Under the pieces are notes generated by a model, which saw only the letters and a program-made list of their open reading frames with translations, was not told the DNA's origin and did no database searches. 64,000 nucleotides of DNA, taken from NCBI GenBank assembly GCA_000702085.1, contig KL370861.1, positions 852,591-916,590 of the forward strand, written 5' to 3'. Positions 55,719 through 64,000 of the stretch are shown here, one piece after another. Origin of the DNA: Lachnospiraceae bacterium P6A3. GTDB lineage: Bacteria; Bacillota; Clostridia; Lachnospirales; Lachnospiraceae. Position numbers and translations under genes: made by a program. Within the stretch, counting starts at the first letter, position 1. Each line of letters opens with the position of its first letter.

Positions 55719-58700
55719 TCAGGGATTTACAAATACTATGTCTTGACCGGGATCTTCTTCACCGGGAATTACATCTTCAAGTTCTGCGGGAGGCTCAAGA
55801 ACTTCTTCAGGCTCTGCTTCAGGTTCCGCATTATTACCGTGAAGTCCGTTAACCACATCATAAACAGCTCTCGTATAGTCAACATCCTTCTTGATCATTG
55901 CAATCTCTATTGCTTCTTCTTCGGTAAGACCGAAATCATTATAGAGAGCCTGAACAATCTGCTGATAAACAGGTTCTACTTCCTCAAGGCACTGCCATTT
56001 AACAGCAGATTCATAAAGACCGGGATATCTGCTTACGGACTGGATAAGAGAATCAAGAGCCTTAACATCGGATTCATCACGGAGCAGTTCATATTCACGA
56101 TACCAGAGTCTTATTCTGAGAATACATTCTGACTTCTTGAAAATTATCTCATCGGACTCATTAAGTTCCTGACCGAAGAGATCCTGATATGCAGTCTGAT
56201 AATCTCCTACCGAATATGCTTCTCTTGCTTCCTGCTTAACGGCATGCGCACCTAGCAGATTCGAAACGATCAAAACAGCAACAAGTATTGTCGCACAAAG
56301 AGCAAAGATTGCCGCAACTTTCTTGGTATTAAGTTTCTTTGTAGGCTTCTCGGGCTCTTCGTTCTTGGGTTTCTTTTCCTTCTTGGGCTTCTTTTCTTTC
56401 TTTTTCTTCTTGTCGCCGCCTTCGCCCTCTTCGCCTTCTTCGTCTCCGCCGGCGTCATCGGCCTTCTTGCCCTTGTCTTTCTTCTTCTTTTTCTTCTTGC
56501 CTTTCTTACCGTCCTCGCCTTCAGCTTCAAGCTGTTCGAGAACTTCGGCATTTTCCTCCGATAGTTTTATCTCGGAATTTTCATTTTCCTCTTCATCGTC
56601 ATCAGATTCGGTTAACAGGTCGATGATCCTTGCTATAAGGCCTTTCTTGGCTTTCTTCTCCTTAGCTTCCTTTTCAAGGAGGCTGTCGAGTTCATCGGCA
56701 GGAAGAGTAAGAGGCTCATCAGAAGACAATTCTTCCGAAGAATCAGCGGATTCGGAAGCACCGTCATAAAGATCTTCCTCGCTCAAAGGATTACCCATGA
56801 TTTCCGCCAAAAGAGAATCGGCTTCATCAAGCTCACTGTTTTCTTCGGGTGCTGAAGGTTCATCCTTAGGAACAGGTACGGCTTCCGATGAAAGTGCTGC
56901 TGCCTTAACCTCTGCAGCTGCTTCGGCAGCACCTGCCAAAAGAGCATCAACATCGGACATATCAGCATTGTCTGCATTCTCGGCAGAGGTTGCGTTTTCT
57001 TCTCCGACTCCGTCCTGGTTTTTCTTCTTGGCCTTTTTAGCTTCTCTTGCTTCCTTGCGAAGTCTTGCTTTTTCTTCCTTGGCTTTTCTTCTGGCTTCTT
57101 TCTTTTCTTCTTTTAACCGCTTCTTCTCGGCTGCTTTATCAACGGGAGCTTCAGCATCTTCGTTTTCACCCAAAACATCGGGGGCAGAGTTTTCATCACT
57201 TCCGTTTAAAAGTGCTTCAATGCCGGGATCGACAGCTTCGTTATTATCACTCTTATTAAGCAAATCTCCGATATCACCGGCTGAACCGCTGTCCGCAGCA
57301 AGAAGATCGTCAAGAGACATTTCGGACCTGTCTTCGTCTTCCGCAAGTCCCTCTTCTCTTGCTTTGTTGAGCATGGACTCTATATCATCCTCTGAAGGAA
57401 GATCCTGAGACTCATTTTCTTCTTTCATGAGCTCGGCAAGTTCCGCATCGAGATCAAAATCATCGGATGAAGTTTCAGAAGGTGCGGACTCCGTAATATC
57501 AGCAGAATCCCGGTTCTCTTCATCAAGACCGGATTCCTGCAAAAGCGCAGCCAGCTGTGCATCCAGATCATCTTCTGTAGAAATTGAAGATTCCTCGGAA
57601 ACGGGGGCTTTTTCAACAGAAGATTCTTCTGCAGGTATATCCTCAACTACAGGAGCATCCTCGATTACAGGCACTTCATCTGCAACCGCTTCATCTGTAA
57701 TAACGGAACTTTCATCAGTTGCAGGTACCTCCTCAGTTTCTTCAAGAACACTCTCAGCTTCATTCAGAAGGCTGGATAAAGCATCATCCAGATTGATATG
57801 TTCGGAAGGCGCATCTTCAATTGCGGGTGATTCTTCCGTCGCAGGAGCTTCTTCCATCACAGCTATATCATTAACTGCAAGCGCCTCTTCAAGAGTAGCC
57901 GCTTCATCTACAGCAACGTTTTCATCAGACAATCCCAGATCTTCAAGATTAAGATCATCGAGATTAAGATCCTCAGGATTTAATTCTTCGGAAGCAGGTT
58001 CTGCAGGAACATCTTCCGCGGCAGATTCCTCTGATACCGGCTCCTCAGACTCAATCTTGCTCATAAGATCACTCATGAGATCGGAAAGATCCGCATCCAT
58101 TGCCGAGTCATCATCGGGCACATCAAGAGAAGGTGCGGAATCAATATGGATATCTGATGCCGCAGGATCCTCATTCATGATCTCTGCAAGATCAGGAATA
58201 TCCGCAGAGTGATCCAATACTTCAACTTCATCGGTGCCCTCAGCTTCAACCGGTGCCTCTTCTGTCGGAACATCATCGATTATTGATGAAGCATCCGCAA
58301 GTAATTTATCGAGATTAAAATCATCAGACAACGAATCTTCGGCTGCAGATTCTTCGATTACCGGTTCCTCTGCGGCAGAGTCTTCAATAACAGGTTCTTC
58401 AACTGCTGATTCTTCGACAATCGATTCTTCAACAGCCGTTTCTTCAGGAATAATCTCTTCTGCTACCTGCTCCTCTGATGCAGGCTCTTCAGACTGCACA
58501 CCGGCAAGTAAATCATCAAATGATAATTGAACGGAATCCTCGGAAAGCACTTCTTCCGATGAGGAAGCTTCTTCGACTAAAGGTGTATCTTCACCTGCAG
58601 GAGTCTCATCGACTACAGGAATATCAGCTGCAGAAACTTCTTCAACCACGAGATTTTCTTCTGATGCAGGAGCTTCTTCAATTGCAGAAATCTCTTCAGT

Positions 58701-59120
58701 TGCAAGTACCTCTTCAACCGCAGGTATTTCCTCTGCTACGGGAACTTCTTCAACAGCAGGTATTTCCTCTGCAGCAGGATCCTCAAAAACGGGTTCTGCT
58801 TCATTTACAGCAGTTTGTTCACTCTCTTCGAAAACAGGCTCTGCAGTCTCAGCGGGAGCAGGTTCAGCCTCTTCAACAGGAACAGGCTCAGGCTCAGCAA
58901 CAGGTGCAGGTTCACTCATTTGCTTAAGAAGGTCATCAAGCGCAGATTCACCGGAAGATGAAGAAACAGATTCCGAAACACCGGAAACAGACTCCTTAGG
59001 AGCCTCTTCAGCCGGTGCCTTTTTTTCAGGTTCGGGTGTTTTCTTGGTAGGTGATGCGAGCTCGGCAGGCACACCCATGGATTTCAATAAACTGTCAAGA
59101 TAGTCTTCAGACGATCCCAT
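55719..59120 (-). CDS. Large acidic low-complexity membrane protein with repeated LD-x-LL motifs
   Basis: A 1133-residue protein I cannot assign. Residues 1-870 are very acidic and of low complexity (E, A, V, P, S), punctuated by at least a dozen short hydrophobic motifs such as YLDSLLKSM, LDDLLKQM, FDDLLAGV, DAQLAALL and LDDLLAAD. Two lysine-rich stretches (about 655-700 and 895-970) precede one membrane segment (VAAIFALCATILVAVLIVSN, about 975-997). The last 135 residues are probably outside the cell, partly helical (AREAYSVGDYQTAYQDLF), and end in an acidic proline-rich tail. CGGAGAG precedes the ATG. It lies between cheV and hisH. Confidence 0.85.
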   Translation of the reverse strand: MGSSEDYLDSLLKSMGVPAELASPTKKTPEPEKKAPAEEAPKESVSGVSESVSSSSGESALDDLLKQMSEPAPVAEPEPVPVEEAEPAPAETAEPVFEESEQTAVNEAEPVFEDPAAEEIPAVEEVPVAEEIPAVEEVLATEEISAIEEAPASEENLVVEEVSAADIPVVDETPAGEDTPLVEEASSSEEVLSEDSVQLSFDDLLAGVQSEEPASEEQVAEEIIPEETAVEESIVEESAVEEPVIEDSAAEEPVIEESAAEDSLSDDFNLDKLLADASSIIDDVPTEEAPVEAEGTDEVEVLDHSADIPDLAEIMNEDPAASDIHIDSAPSLDVPDDDSAMDADLSDLMSDLMSKIESEEPVSEESAAEDVPAEPASEELNPEDLNLDDLNLEDLGLSDENVAVDEAATLEEALAVNDIAVMEEAPATEESPAIEDAPSEHINLDDALSSLLNEAESVLEETEEVPATDESSVITDEAVADEVPVIEDAPVVEDIPAEESSVEKAPVSEESSISTEDDLDAQLAALLQESGLDEENRDSADITESAPSETSSDDFDLDAELAELMKEENESQDLPSEDDIESMLNKAREEGLAEDEDRSEMSLDDLLAADSGSAGDIGDLLNKSDNNEAVDPGIEALLNGSDENSAPDVLGENEDAEAPVDKAAEKKRLKEEKKEARRKAKEEKARLRKEAREAKKAKKKNQDGVGEENATSAENADNADMSDVDALLAGAAEAAAEVKAAALSSEAVPVPKDEPSAPEENSELDEADSLLAEIMGNPLSEEDLYDGASESADSSEELSSDEPLTLPADELDSLLEKEAKEKKAKKGLIARIIDLLTESDDDEEENENSEIKLSEENAEVLEQLEAEGEDGKKGKKKKKKKDKGKKADDAGGDEEGEEGEGGDKKKKKEKKPKKEKKPKNEEPEKPTKKLNTKKVAAIFALCATILVAVLIVSNLLGAHAVKQEAREAYSVGDYQTAYQDLFGQELNESDEIIFKKSECILRIRLWYREYELLRDESDVKALDSLIQSVSRYPGLYESAVKWQCLEEVEPVYQQIVQALYNDFGLTEEEAIEIAMIKKDVDYTRAVYDVVNGLHGNNAEPEAEPEEVLEPPAELEDVIPGEEDPGQDIVFVNP

Positions 59121-59221
59121 TTATTCTCTCCGATTTCTATAAATGTTCTTATGACAAAATCACATAAACATACTACATTATTCTAACACAGCAACGCTTT
59201 AATGTATAGAATAAACGGCAT

Positions 59222-59258
59222 CAAAAAAGGCTCTGCCCATTCAGGCAGAGCCTTAAAA
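59222..59258 (-). terminator. Rho-independent terminator of cheV
   Basis: A perfect 11-bp stem (AAGGCTCTGCC and complement), followed on the minus strand by six T residues, just past the cheV stop. Confidence 0.9.
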
Positions 59259-59262
59259 ATCA

Positions 59263-60171
59263 TTAGTTCAAATGGTACTTATCAACGAGCGAATCGATGA
59301 TCCTTACAAGGTTACCGATCTCAGGTTTTGAAAGCTGAGCATCAGCTCCGAGAGCCTCACCCTTCTTCTTCATCTCCTCATTAACGAGTGATGAGAAAAT
59401 GACTACCGGAATATTCGCGGTTCTTGAATCTTCCTTGATAAGCTTGGTAAGTCTGTGGCCGTCCATCTCAGGCATCTCAATATCGGTAATAACGATCTTA
59501 ACATGCTCGTCAAGTGTTCCGTCAGCTTTACATTCAGCGATCACATCGTAAGCCTTCTGGCCGTTCTCGGTATGGATGATCCTGTCATATCCGGCTGCAG
59601 TAAGTGAATCAACGATGAGCTTATTAAGAAGAACCGAATCCTCTGCGATGAGGATGGGAACATTGCTTCTTGATCTCTCACCAAGCTCTTCGATTTCGCT
59701 GATCTTAAGTCCGGTCTCGGGATTGATGTCGGAAATGATCTTCTCGAAATCGAGGATGATTATAAGTTTGCCTTCATTCTTAATAAATCCGGTAGAAACG
59801 GATGCTTCAGCGGTAGAAATGGTGGAATCGGGCTTGATGATGTTTCTCCATGAAACTCTGTGAATACCCTTAACAGCTTCAACATGGAATGCAATATTGA
59901 GATTGTTGAAGTTGGTGATTATAAAAAGTCCACCGGGTTCGGACTGTCCTCTTCCGAGGCAGTTCTTAAGGTCAATCGCAGTGATCATTGTCTCACGGGG
60001 CATGAAGATACCTTCGATGCTGGGATGAGAATTAGGTACGGGCGTAACAGGCTGGTAAGATATGATCTCTTTGATCTTGGCAACGTTAATGCCGTATGAG
60101 AATTCACCGAGAGTAAATTCAAGTACTTCAAGTTCGTTAGTGCCGCTATCAAGTAAAATCTTAGTATCCAT
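59263..60171 (-). CDS. cheV: Chemotaxis coupling protein CheV (CheW + receiver)
   Basis: A 302-residue two-domain protein. The CheW-like domain (about 10-150) contains FTLGEFSYGINVAKIKEII, VPNSHPSIEGIF and ETMITAIDL, and links receptors to CheA. The receiver domain (about 170-300) has ILIAEDSVLLNK, the phosphorylation aspartate in VITDIEMPEMDG, FSSL and the lysine in LSKPE. The arrangement is normal for CheV and implies a chemotaxis system elsewhere. It has a single-gene layout with its own terminator. Confidence 0.95.
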   Translation of the reverse strand: MDTKILLDSGTNELEVLEFTLGEFSYGINVAKIKEIISYQPVTPVPNSHPSIEGIFMPRETMITAIDLKNCLGRGQSEPGGLFIITNFNNLNIAFHVEAVKGIHRVSWRNIIKPDSTISTAEASVSTGFIKNEGKLIIILDFEKIISDINPETGLKISEIEELGERSRSNVPILIAEDSVLLNKLIVDSLTAAGYDRIIHTENGQKAYDVIAECKADGTLDEHVKIVITDIEMPEMDGHRLTKLIKEDSRTANIPVVIFSSLVNEEMKKKGEALGADAQLSKPEIGNLVRIIDSLVDKYHLN

Positions 60172-60507
60172 AGTCGATATTACCCTTTCTGCAACCTTTT
60201 CGGTGTCATTTTATAATGTTTACTATAACATATATCGGGGGAAAATAAAACAGAAAACCCACGTATAATGCTAACATGTAAACAGTATATCACATTCTGA
60301 ACTTGTCGAGAATACTTTCAATATTCTCGTAAAAATCTTTGTGAACTACTAAAATTTTACAACGAAATAAATTTATACAAAAGGTTAAAGTGTCAGAAAA
60401 CTCAATCTGGCAAAGATAAGTATTCAGTTTGACAAAAGTGGTAATCATAACAACAAAAAACATGCCGCACCCGAATCGAATGCGACATGTTTTTGATTAT
60501 AAATTAA
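60172..60507. other. Intergenic region upstream of cheV
   Basis: 336 bp without a gene. It holds the terminator of the secreted-protein gene at one end, an inverted repeat CGAGAATA/TATTCTCG (60307-60329), and several AT-rich stretches with weak promoter-like boxes. A CCGATAT sequence near 60236 resembles a flagellar sigma -10 box, but the -35 part is missing. Confidence 0.5.
60458..60493 (-). terminator. Rho-independent terminator of the secreted-protein gene
   Basis: A stem of AAACATG and CGCA with complements (one mismatch), followed on the minus strand by TTTTTTG, 15 bp past the stop. Confidence 0.8.
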
Positions 60508-61683
60508 TTATTTTGCAATAACCTGGCAAGCATATCCGTTGTAGTTAAGAAGGAATGTTGCGGTTCCGGGGGCAGTATCAATATCATCAAGGATCTGAAC
60601 AGCACCGGCCTTATCAACGGTAACAAGCTTGTACTCGGTATATCCGCTTACGTTAATTGTTACATATCCATTCTTAGGTGAAGCATCGGCAACATTGTTT
60701 ACATAGAGTGAATAGGTCTTGTAAGCGCTGTAACCGGCAGGTCTTACTGCATTGAATACGTTCATGCACTGAGCCCCCTGAACAGCTTCTACAAATTTAT
60801 AATTGGTAAGGTAATTGTAAAGCTGATTAACGGTAGTTCCTGATCCGGTAGGAAGAGTTCCGATGGTAGGAACTGCAGGAGCTGCTGCTGTATCGGTCTC
60901 GGAATAAATAAGAACTACAGCAAATCCGTTGAAGTTAACCATTGCGGAAATGGTTCCTGCATTTGCATCAAGGTCATCACAAATGGCAATCGCTCCGCCT
61001 TCTCCGATGGTCATAAGCTTGTAAGTTCTGTTTGCAGCCTGATATCCCTCGGGAATGTTGAAGCAAACGACACCCTGCTTATTCTTGTAGTCACGTGCAA
61101 AGTTAAATGCGATCGCACCTTCGCAAGCAGACATATAACCTGCGGGCATGAATGCGTTTACAGATGCTCTTGCAAGTCCGCCGATGGGATTCTTGTATCC
61201 GTCAAGAGTGTTGTTGCTCTTTCCGTCATAAAGAACTCCGCTTGCAGACTGAACGATTGAGAAACCGCCGTATACTGCCTCGTTGTTCTTGATAGTGATG
61301 TTGGTTGTATAGGAATAACCGAAATCAGCACACGAAACAACGACTGTAACTACTACGGGAGCGTTCTTTTTGAACTTGCTGGTATTTACATAAATGGGAT
61401 CGGTAATAACGGTTCTTGTCTCCGAATAATCAAGTACGGTACAAGCGGTATCGGAATCAACAGCCTTCTCATAAACCTGCCAGGTATGGCCGTTTACTGA
61501 GGTTCCGAGGCTTCCGTTATTGGTAAGTAATATAAAGGTTCCGTTATCTGTTTTGTACCAGTCAGCGGTAAAGCTGATCGTGGGAACGGCAGATGCAGCC
61601 TGTACGCTAAATGGAAGATACGCAAGAACTACCAGAAATGCCGTAAGGATTCCGGCGATTCCTCTGAACATAGTTTTTTTCAT
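60508..61683 (-). CDS. Secreted protein with two C-terminal repeats
   Basis: A 391-residue exported protein of unknown family. Start at 61683 is chosen because GGAGG lies 9 bp before it. Residues 1-30 form a signal peptide (KKT, hydrophobic core, cleavage near VQA-AS). An Ig-like beta region (about 35-140) follows. Two related segments, about 176-259 and 308-390, each contain YKLxT, GAxxIxDDxD and NxNGxA patterns, joined by a short proline/threonine linker. No enzyme motif is seen. A surface-binding role is possible. Confidence 0.82.
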   Translation of the reverse strand: MKKTMFRGIAGILTAFLVVLAYLPFSVQAASAVPTISFTADWYKTDNGTFILLTNNGSLGTSVNGHTWQVYEKAVDSDTACTVLDYSETRTVITDPIYVNTSKFKKNAPVVVTVVVSCADFGYSYTTNITIKNNEAVYGGFSIVQSASGVLYDGKSNNTLDGYKNPIGGLARASVNAFMPAGYMSACEGAIAFNFARDYKNKQGVVCFNIPEGYQAANRTYKLMTIGEGGAIAICDDLDANAGTISAMVNFNGFAVVLIYSETDTAAAPAVPTIGTLPTGSGTTVNQLYNYLTNYKFVEAVQGAQCMNVFNAVRPAGYSAYKTYSLYVNNVADASPKNGYVTINVSGYTEYKLVTVDKAGAVQILDDIDTAPGTATFLLNYNGYACQVIAK

Positions 61684-61708
61684 AATTGAGTTTCCTCCGT
61701 TAATCATA

Positions 61709-61737
61709 TTTATATCGTGGAATAACGATATTTTCAA
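61709..61737 (-). promoter_or_regulatory. Promoter with inverted repeat in the spacer
   Basis: The minus strand has TTGAAA (61732-61737) and TATAAA (61709-61714), 17 bp apart, just before the secreted-protein gene. The spacer and -10 contain ATATCGT and ACGATAT (61712-61731) separated by 6 bp, which looks like an operator. Confidence 0.6.
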
Positions 61738-61854
61738 AAATGCTCAAGTTATATTGTAATTAAATCGGCACTGTAAATCAAGTGAATTTGCTGAACAATT
61801 CCCTGTTTTGGATTAAGAATTCATATAATAATCTTTAATTTTTTTAATATTAGT

Positions 61855-61882
61855 TTTACAAACCCGAGACTGTTGGTATACA
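61855..61882 (+). promoter_or_regulatory. Possible promoter for the PAS-GGDEF-EAL gene
   Basis: TTTACA and TATACA separated by 16 bp, 64 bp before the chosen start. Confidence 0.4.
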
Positions 61883-61945
61883 CTTTTTATAACGAACTAT
61901 ATTCTTATGAGGCACCAAAACTATATATCAAGAAAGCGTGGTTTT

Positions 61946-63643
61946 ATGGAGAATAACAATCTCGTTCCCAAAGGCCTACCCGGCGGTTTCTTTATATACA
62001 ATGCCGAAGGCAATATGGAACTCCTATTCGCGGATCAGAATCTGATCAATCTTTTCGGATGTGAAACATTTGAAGAATTACAGAAATTCACCCATAACTC
62101 TTTTAAGGGTATGGTTCATTTTGATGATTATAAAAAGATTGATTCCGAGATAACGGCCCAGACCTTTAATGCCGAAAAAAAGCACGACTACATAAGATAC
62201 CGTATCATCACCAAAAATGGCGATATCAGATATGTAGAGGATTTCGGTCATCTTCTGCACGGAAAAAACGGAGAAAAAATATTCTACGTATTCATAGTCG
62301 ACCTGGATAAAGACGAATACTTTAACAAGGGAAGAAACAGCGTTGCAGAGAGCATGATCTTTGCCATGAATAAGGACTCCGACCGATTAACCGGGCTTCT
62401 CAACATGGCTTCTTTTTATGAGCAGGTTCAGGGCGGTCTTTCCAAGCTCACCGAAAACGAAACCAAAAACATTTCTTTTATTCATTTCGATATCGTAAAC
62501 TTCAAAATATTTAATGAAAAATACGGATTCCAAAAAGGTGATGAACTCCTTTGCAGAGTTGCATTCACCATCAGACAGGAATTCCAGCACGGCTTTTTTG
62601 CCAGATTTTCCAACGATCATTTCGTAGTTGCAACCAATGCCGAAAACGTAGAAAAGATTGTTGAACAGATTCACAATATCATTCTTGAGACCTTCAAAGG
62701 TATAAGGGTTGAGATAAAAGCCGGAATATACAATATGGAGAGCAAGAGCAAGGAAGTCGGACTTGCCTGCGACCAGGCCAGAATAGCCTGCAACAGTATC
62801 AAACACAGATACGACAAGGTGTATGAGATATACAAAGAAAATATCCATGCCAAGCTCCGTATGGCACAGTATGTTGTTGATAATATCGATACCGCAATCG
62901 AAAAAGAATACCTTAAGGTTTACTACCAGCCGATTATCAGAGTTTCATCCGGAAAAATATGCGGCTACGAAGCCCTTGCAAGATGGGACGATCCGATTGA
63001 AGGAATGCTCTCTCCCGCAAGTTTCATTCTTCCTCTCGAAGAGTATCATATGATCCATAAAGTAGACCTGTTCATCATCGGAAAGGTATGCGAAGAACTC
63101 AGCAGGATGATCGACTCCGGAGAAAAAGTTGTACCCATCTCCGTCAATCTGTCGAGACTGGACTTTGAGCTTTGCGATGTGTTCTCTTTTACCGAGCAGA
63201 TGGTTTCCAGATACAATCTTCCGAGAGAGCTGATAGAAATCGAGATCACCGAGAGCTCACTTAATGATGAAGGAATTGCTCTTCATGAAAAAGTAAACGA
63301 GTTCAGAAATGCCGGATATCATATCTGGATCGATGATTTCGGAAGCGGTTACTCTTCTCTTAATCACCTGCTGGATTATGAGTTCGACGTAATCAAACTA
63401 GATCTTGAATTCCTGAGAACCTACGATAAACACATCAAAGCAGCGGAACTCATAAGACATATAGTTCAGGGAGCTCTTGATATGCAGGTTGAACCTCTGC
63501 AGGAAGGTGTTGAGACCAAGGAACATTTTGAATTCCTGTCACTCATAGGATGTGTCAGAGCCCAGGGATATTATTTCGCTAAGCCTATGCCTCTTGATGA
63601 AAGCAGAGCTTATACCGCTTCAAAAGGACTTGAACTCGAATAA
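61946..63643 (+). CDS. PAS-GGDEF-EAL protein, likely c-di-GMP phosphodiesterase
   Basis: A 565-residue signalling protein without membrane segments. A PAS-like domain (about 10-125) is followed by a GGDEF domain whose active-site loop is changed to RFSNDHFVV (near residue 220), so cyclase activity is unlikely. The EAL domain is intact: YEALARW near 342, VNLSRLDF, EITESS, IDDFGSGYSS, KLDLEFLR and EGVET are all present, so c-di-GMP hydrolysis is likely. The start is uncertain: another ATG lies at 61907, and neither has a clear ribosome site. Confidence 0.9.
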   Translation: MENNNLVPKGLPGGFFIYNAEGNMELLFADQNLINLFGCETFEELQKFTHNSFKGMVHFDDYKKIDSEITAQTFNAEKKHDYIRYRIITKNGDIRYVEDFGHLLHGKNGEKIFYVFIVDLDKDEYFNKGRNSVAESMIFAMNKDSDRLTGLLNMASFYEQVQGGLSKLTENETKNISFIHFDIVNFKIFNEKYGFQKGDELLCRVAFTIRQEFQHGFFARFSNDHFVVATNAENVEKIVEQIHNIILETFKGIRVEIKAGIYNMESKSKEVGLACDQARIACNSIKHRYDKVYEIYKENIHAKLRMAQYVVDNIDTAIEKEYLKVYYQPIIRVSSGKICGYEALARWDDPIEGMLSPASFILPLEEYHMIHKVDLFIIGKVCEELSRMIDSGEKVVPISVNLSRLDFELCDVFSFTEQMVSRYNLPRELIEIEITESSLNDEGIALHEKVNEFRNAGYHIWIDDFGSGYSSLNHLLDYEFDVIKLDLEFLRTYDKHIKAAELIRHIVQGALDMQVEPLQEGVETKEHFEFLSLIGCVRAQGYYFAKPMPLDESRAYTASKGLELE

Positions 63644-63651
63644 ATAAGAAT

Positions 63652-63688
63652 AAAAAAATACAGATCCGAAAGGATCTGTATTTTTTAT
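63652..63688. terminator. Bidirectional terminator
   Basis: A 14-bp stem with a GAAA loop (ACAGATCC and complement at its core) and A/T tracts on both sides. It lies between the EAL gene and the convergent rRNA operon. Confidence 0.9.
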
Positions 63689-63747
63689 GTTTTGCTTCTT
63701 CAAAACCGAATCCGAACTAATCAAACATCCATCTTGGCAACAACAGG

Positions 63748-64000
<253 letters not shown>

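Noticed and set aside
56323..58927. Long plus-strand ORFs opposite the acidic protein (serine- or glutamine-rich)
   Set aside because: They mirror the low-complexity codons of the minus-strand gene and have no ribosome sites.
60225..60240. Sigma-D (flagellar) promoter for cheV
   Set aside because: A CCGATAT -10-like sequence is present, but there is no TAAA box 15 bp upstream.
60401..60437. Direct repeats TCAATCTGGCAAA and TCAGTTTGACAAA
   Set aside because: They are short and imperfect with no associated promoter; chance is a sufficient explanation.

Overview
The window looks like chromosome of a Gram-positive, anaerobic member of the Clostridia, most likely a Lachnospiraceae (Butyrivibrio-like) organism. 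The clues are moderate G+C, strong GGAGG ribosome sites, a T-box leader, a GerW/YtfJ sporulation-type protein, a Pta-AckA acetate pathway, the UPF0210/ACT pair, a CheV coupling protein and an enlarged FtsA-like protein. The genus assignment is inference. Nearly all genes, including the rRNA operon at the right edge, read on the minus strand, which suggests that replication moves from high to low coordinates.

Layout. 1-7.6 kb: a type IIA topoisomerase pair (gyrB, start of gyrA), a DegV fatty-acid-binding protein, recG, a FakA-type fatty acid kinase and an Asp23 protein. 7.7-11.5 kb: rpmB, a J-domain-like coiled-coil protein, GerW and its DUF2953 partner, and an HD-GYP-like protein. 11.5-19 kb: envelope and DNA-repair genes (PBP transpeptidase, FtsW/RodA, U32 protein, a long-tailed ZapA, ruvB, ruvA). 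19-27 kb: branched-chain amino acid synthesis (leuC, leuD, ilvC, two different ilvN genes, ilvB) interrupted by an M13-type lipoprotein. 27-31 kb: cobalamin methionine synthase and citrate synthase. 31.3-36.2 kb: trpDCFBA behind a T-box leader and a previously unannotated Trp/Arg-rich leader ORF. 36-44 kb: a membrane protein of unknown role, ackA, pta, tmcAL, UPF0210, ACT, and a YycJ-like hydrolase. 44-50 kb: FtsA-like ATPase, coaE, polA, and a zinc-finger membrane protein. 50.0-51.07 kb: a gene-free region filled by an array of about eleven 73-bp double-hairpin units. 51-60 kb: tRNA-Leu, LD-carboxypeptidase, lysA, ung, hisF, hisH, a 1133-residue acidic membrane protein, and cheV. 60.5-64 kb: a secreted two-repeat protein, a PAS-GGDEF-EAL protein, and the 3' end of 23S rRNA.

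How it fits together. Most of the window is housekeeping metabolism. The less ordinary parts are non-coding. They are the 73-bp array at 50.2-51.0 kb, whose outer stems change sequence on both arms together; a family of four 31-34 bp inverted-repeat elements placed at gene ends, also with arm-to-arm covariation; and the two-layer trp leader (T-box terminator, then a translationally coupled ORF with Trp codons in an 18-bp tandem duplication). Among proteins, the acidic membrane protein with many copies of a short LD-x-LL motif is the most unusual.
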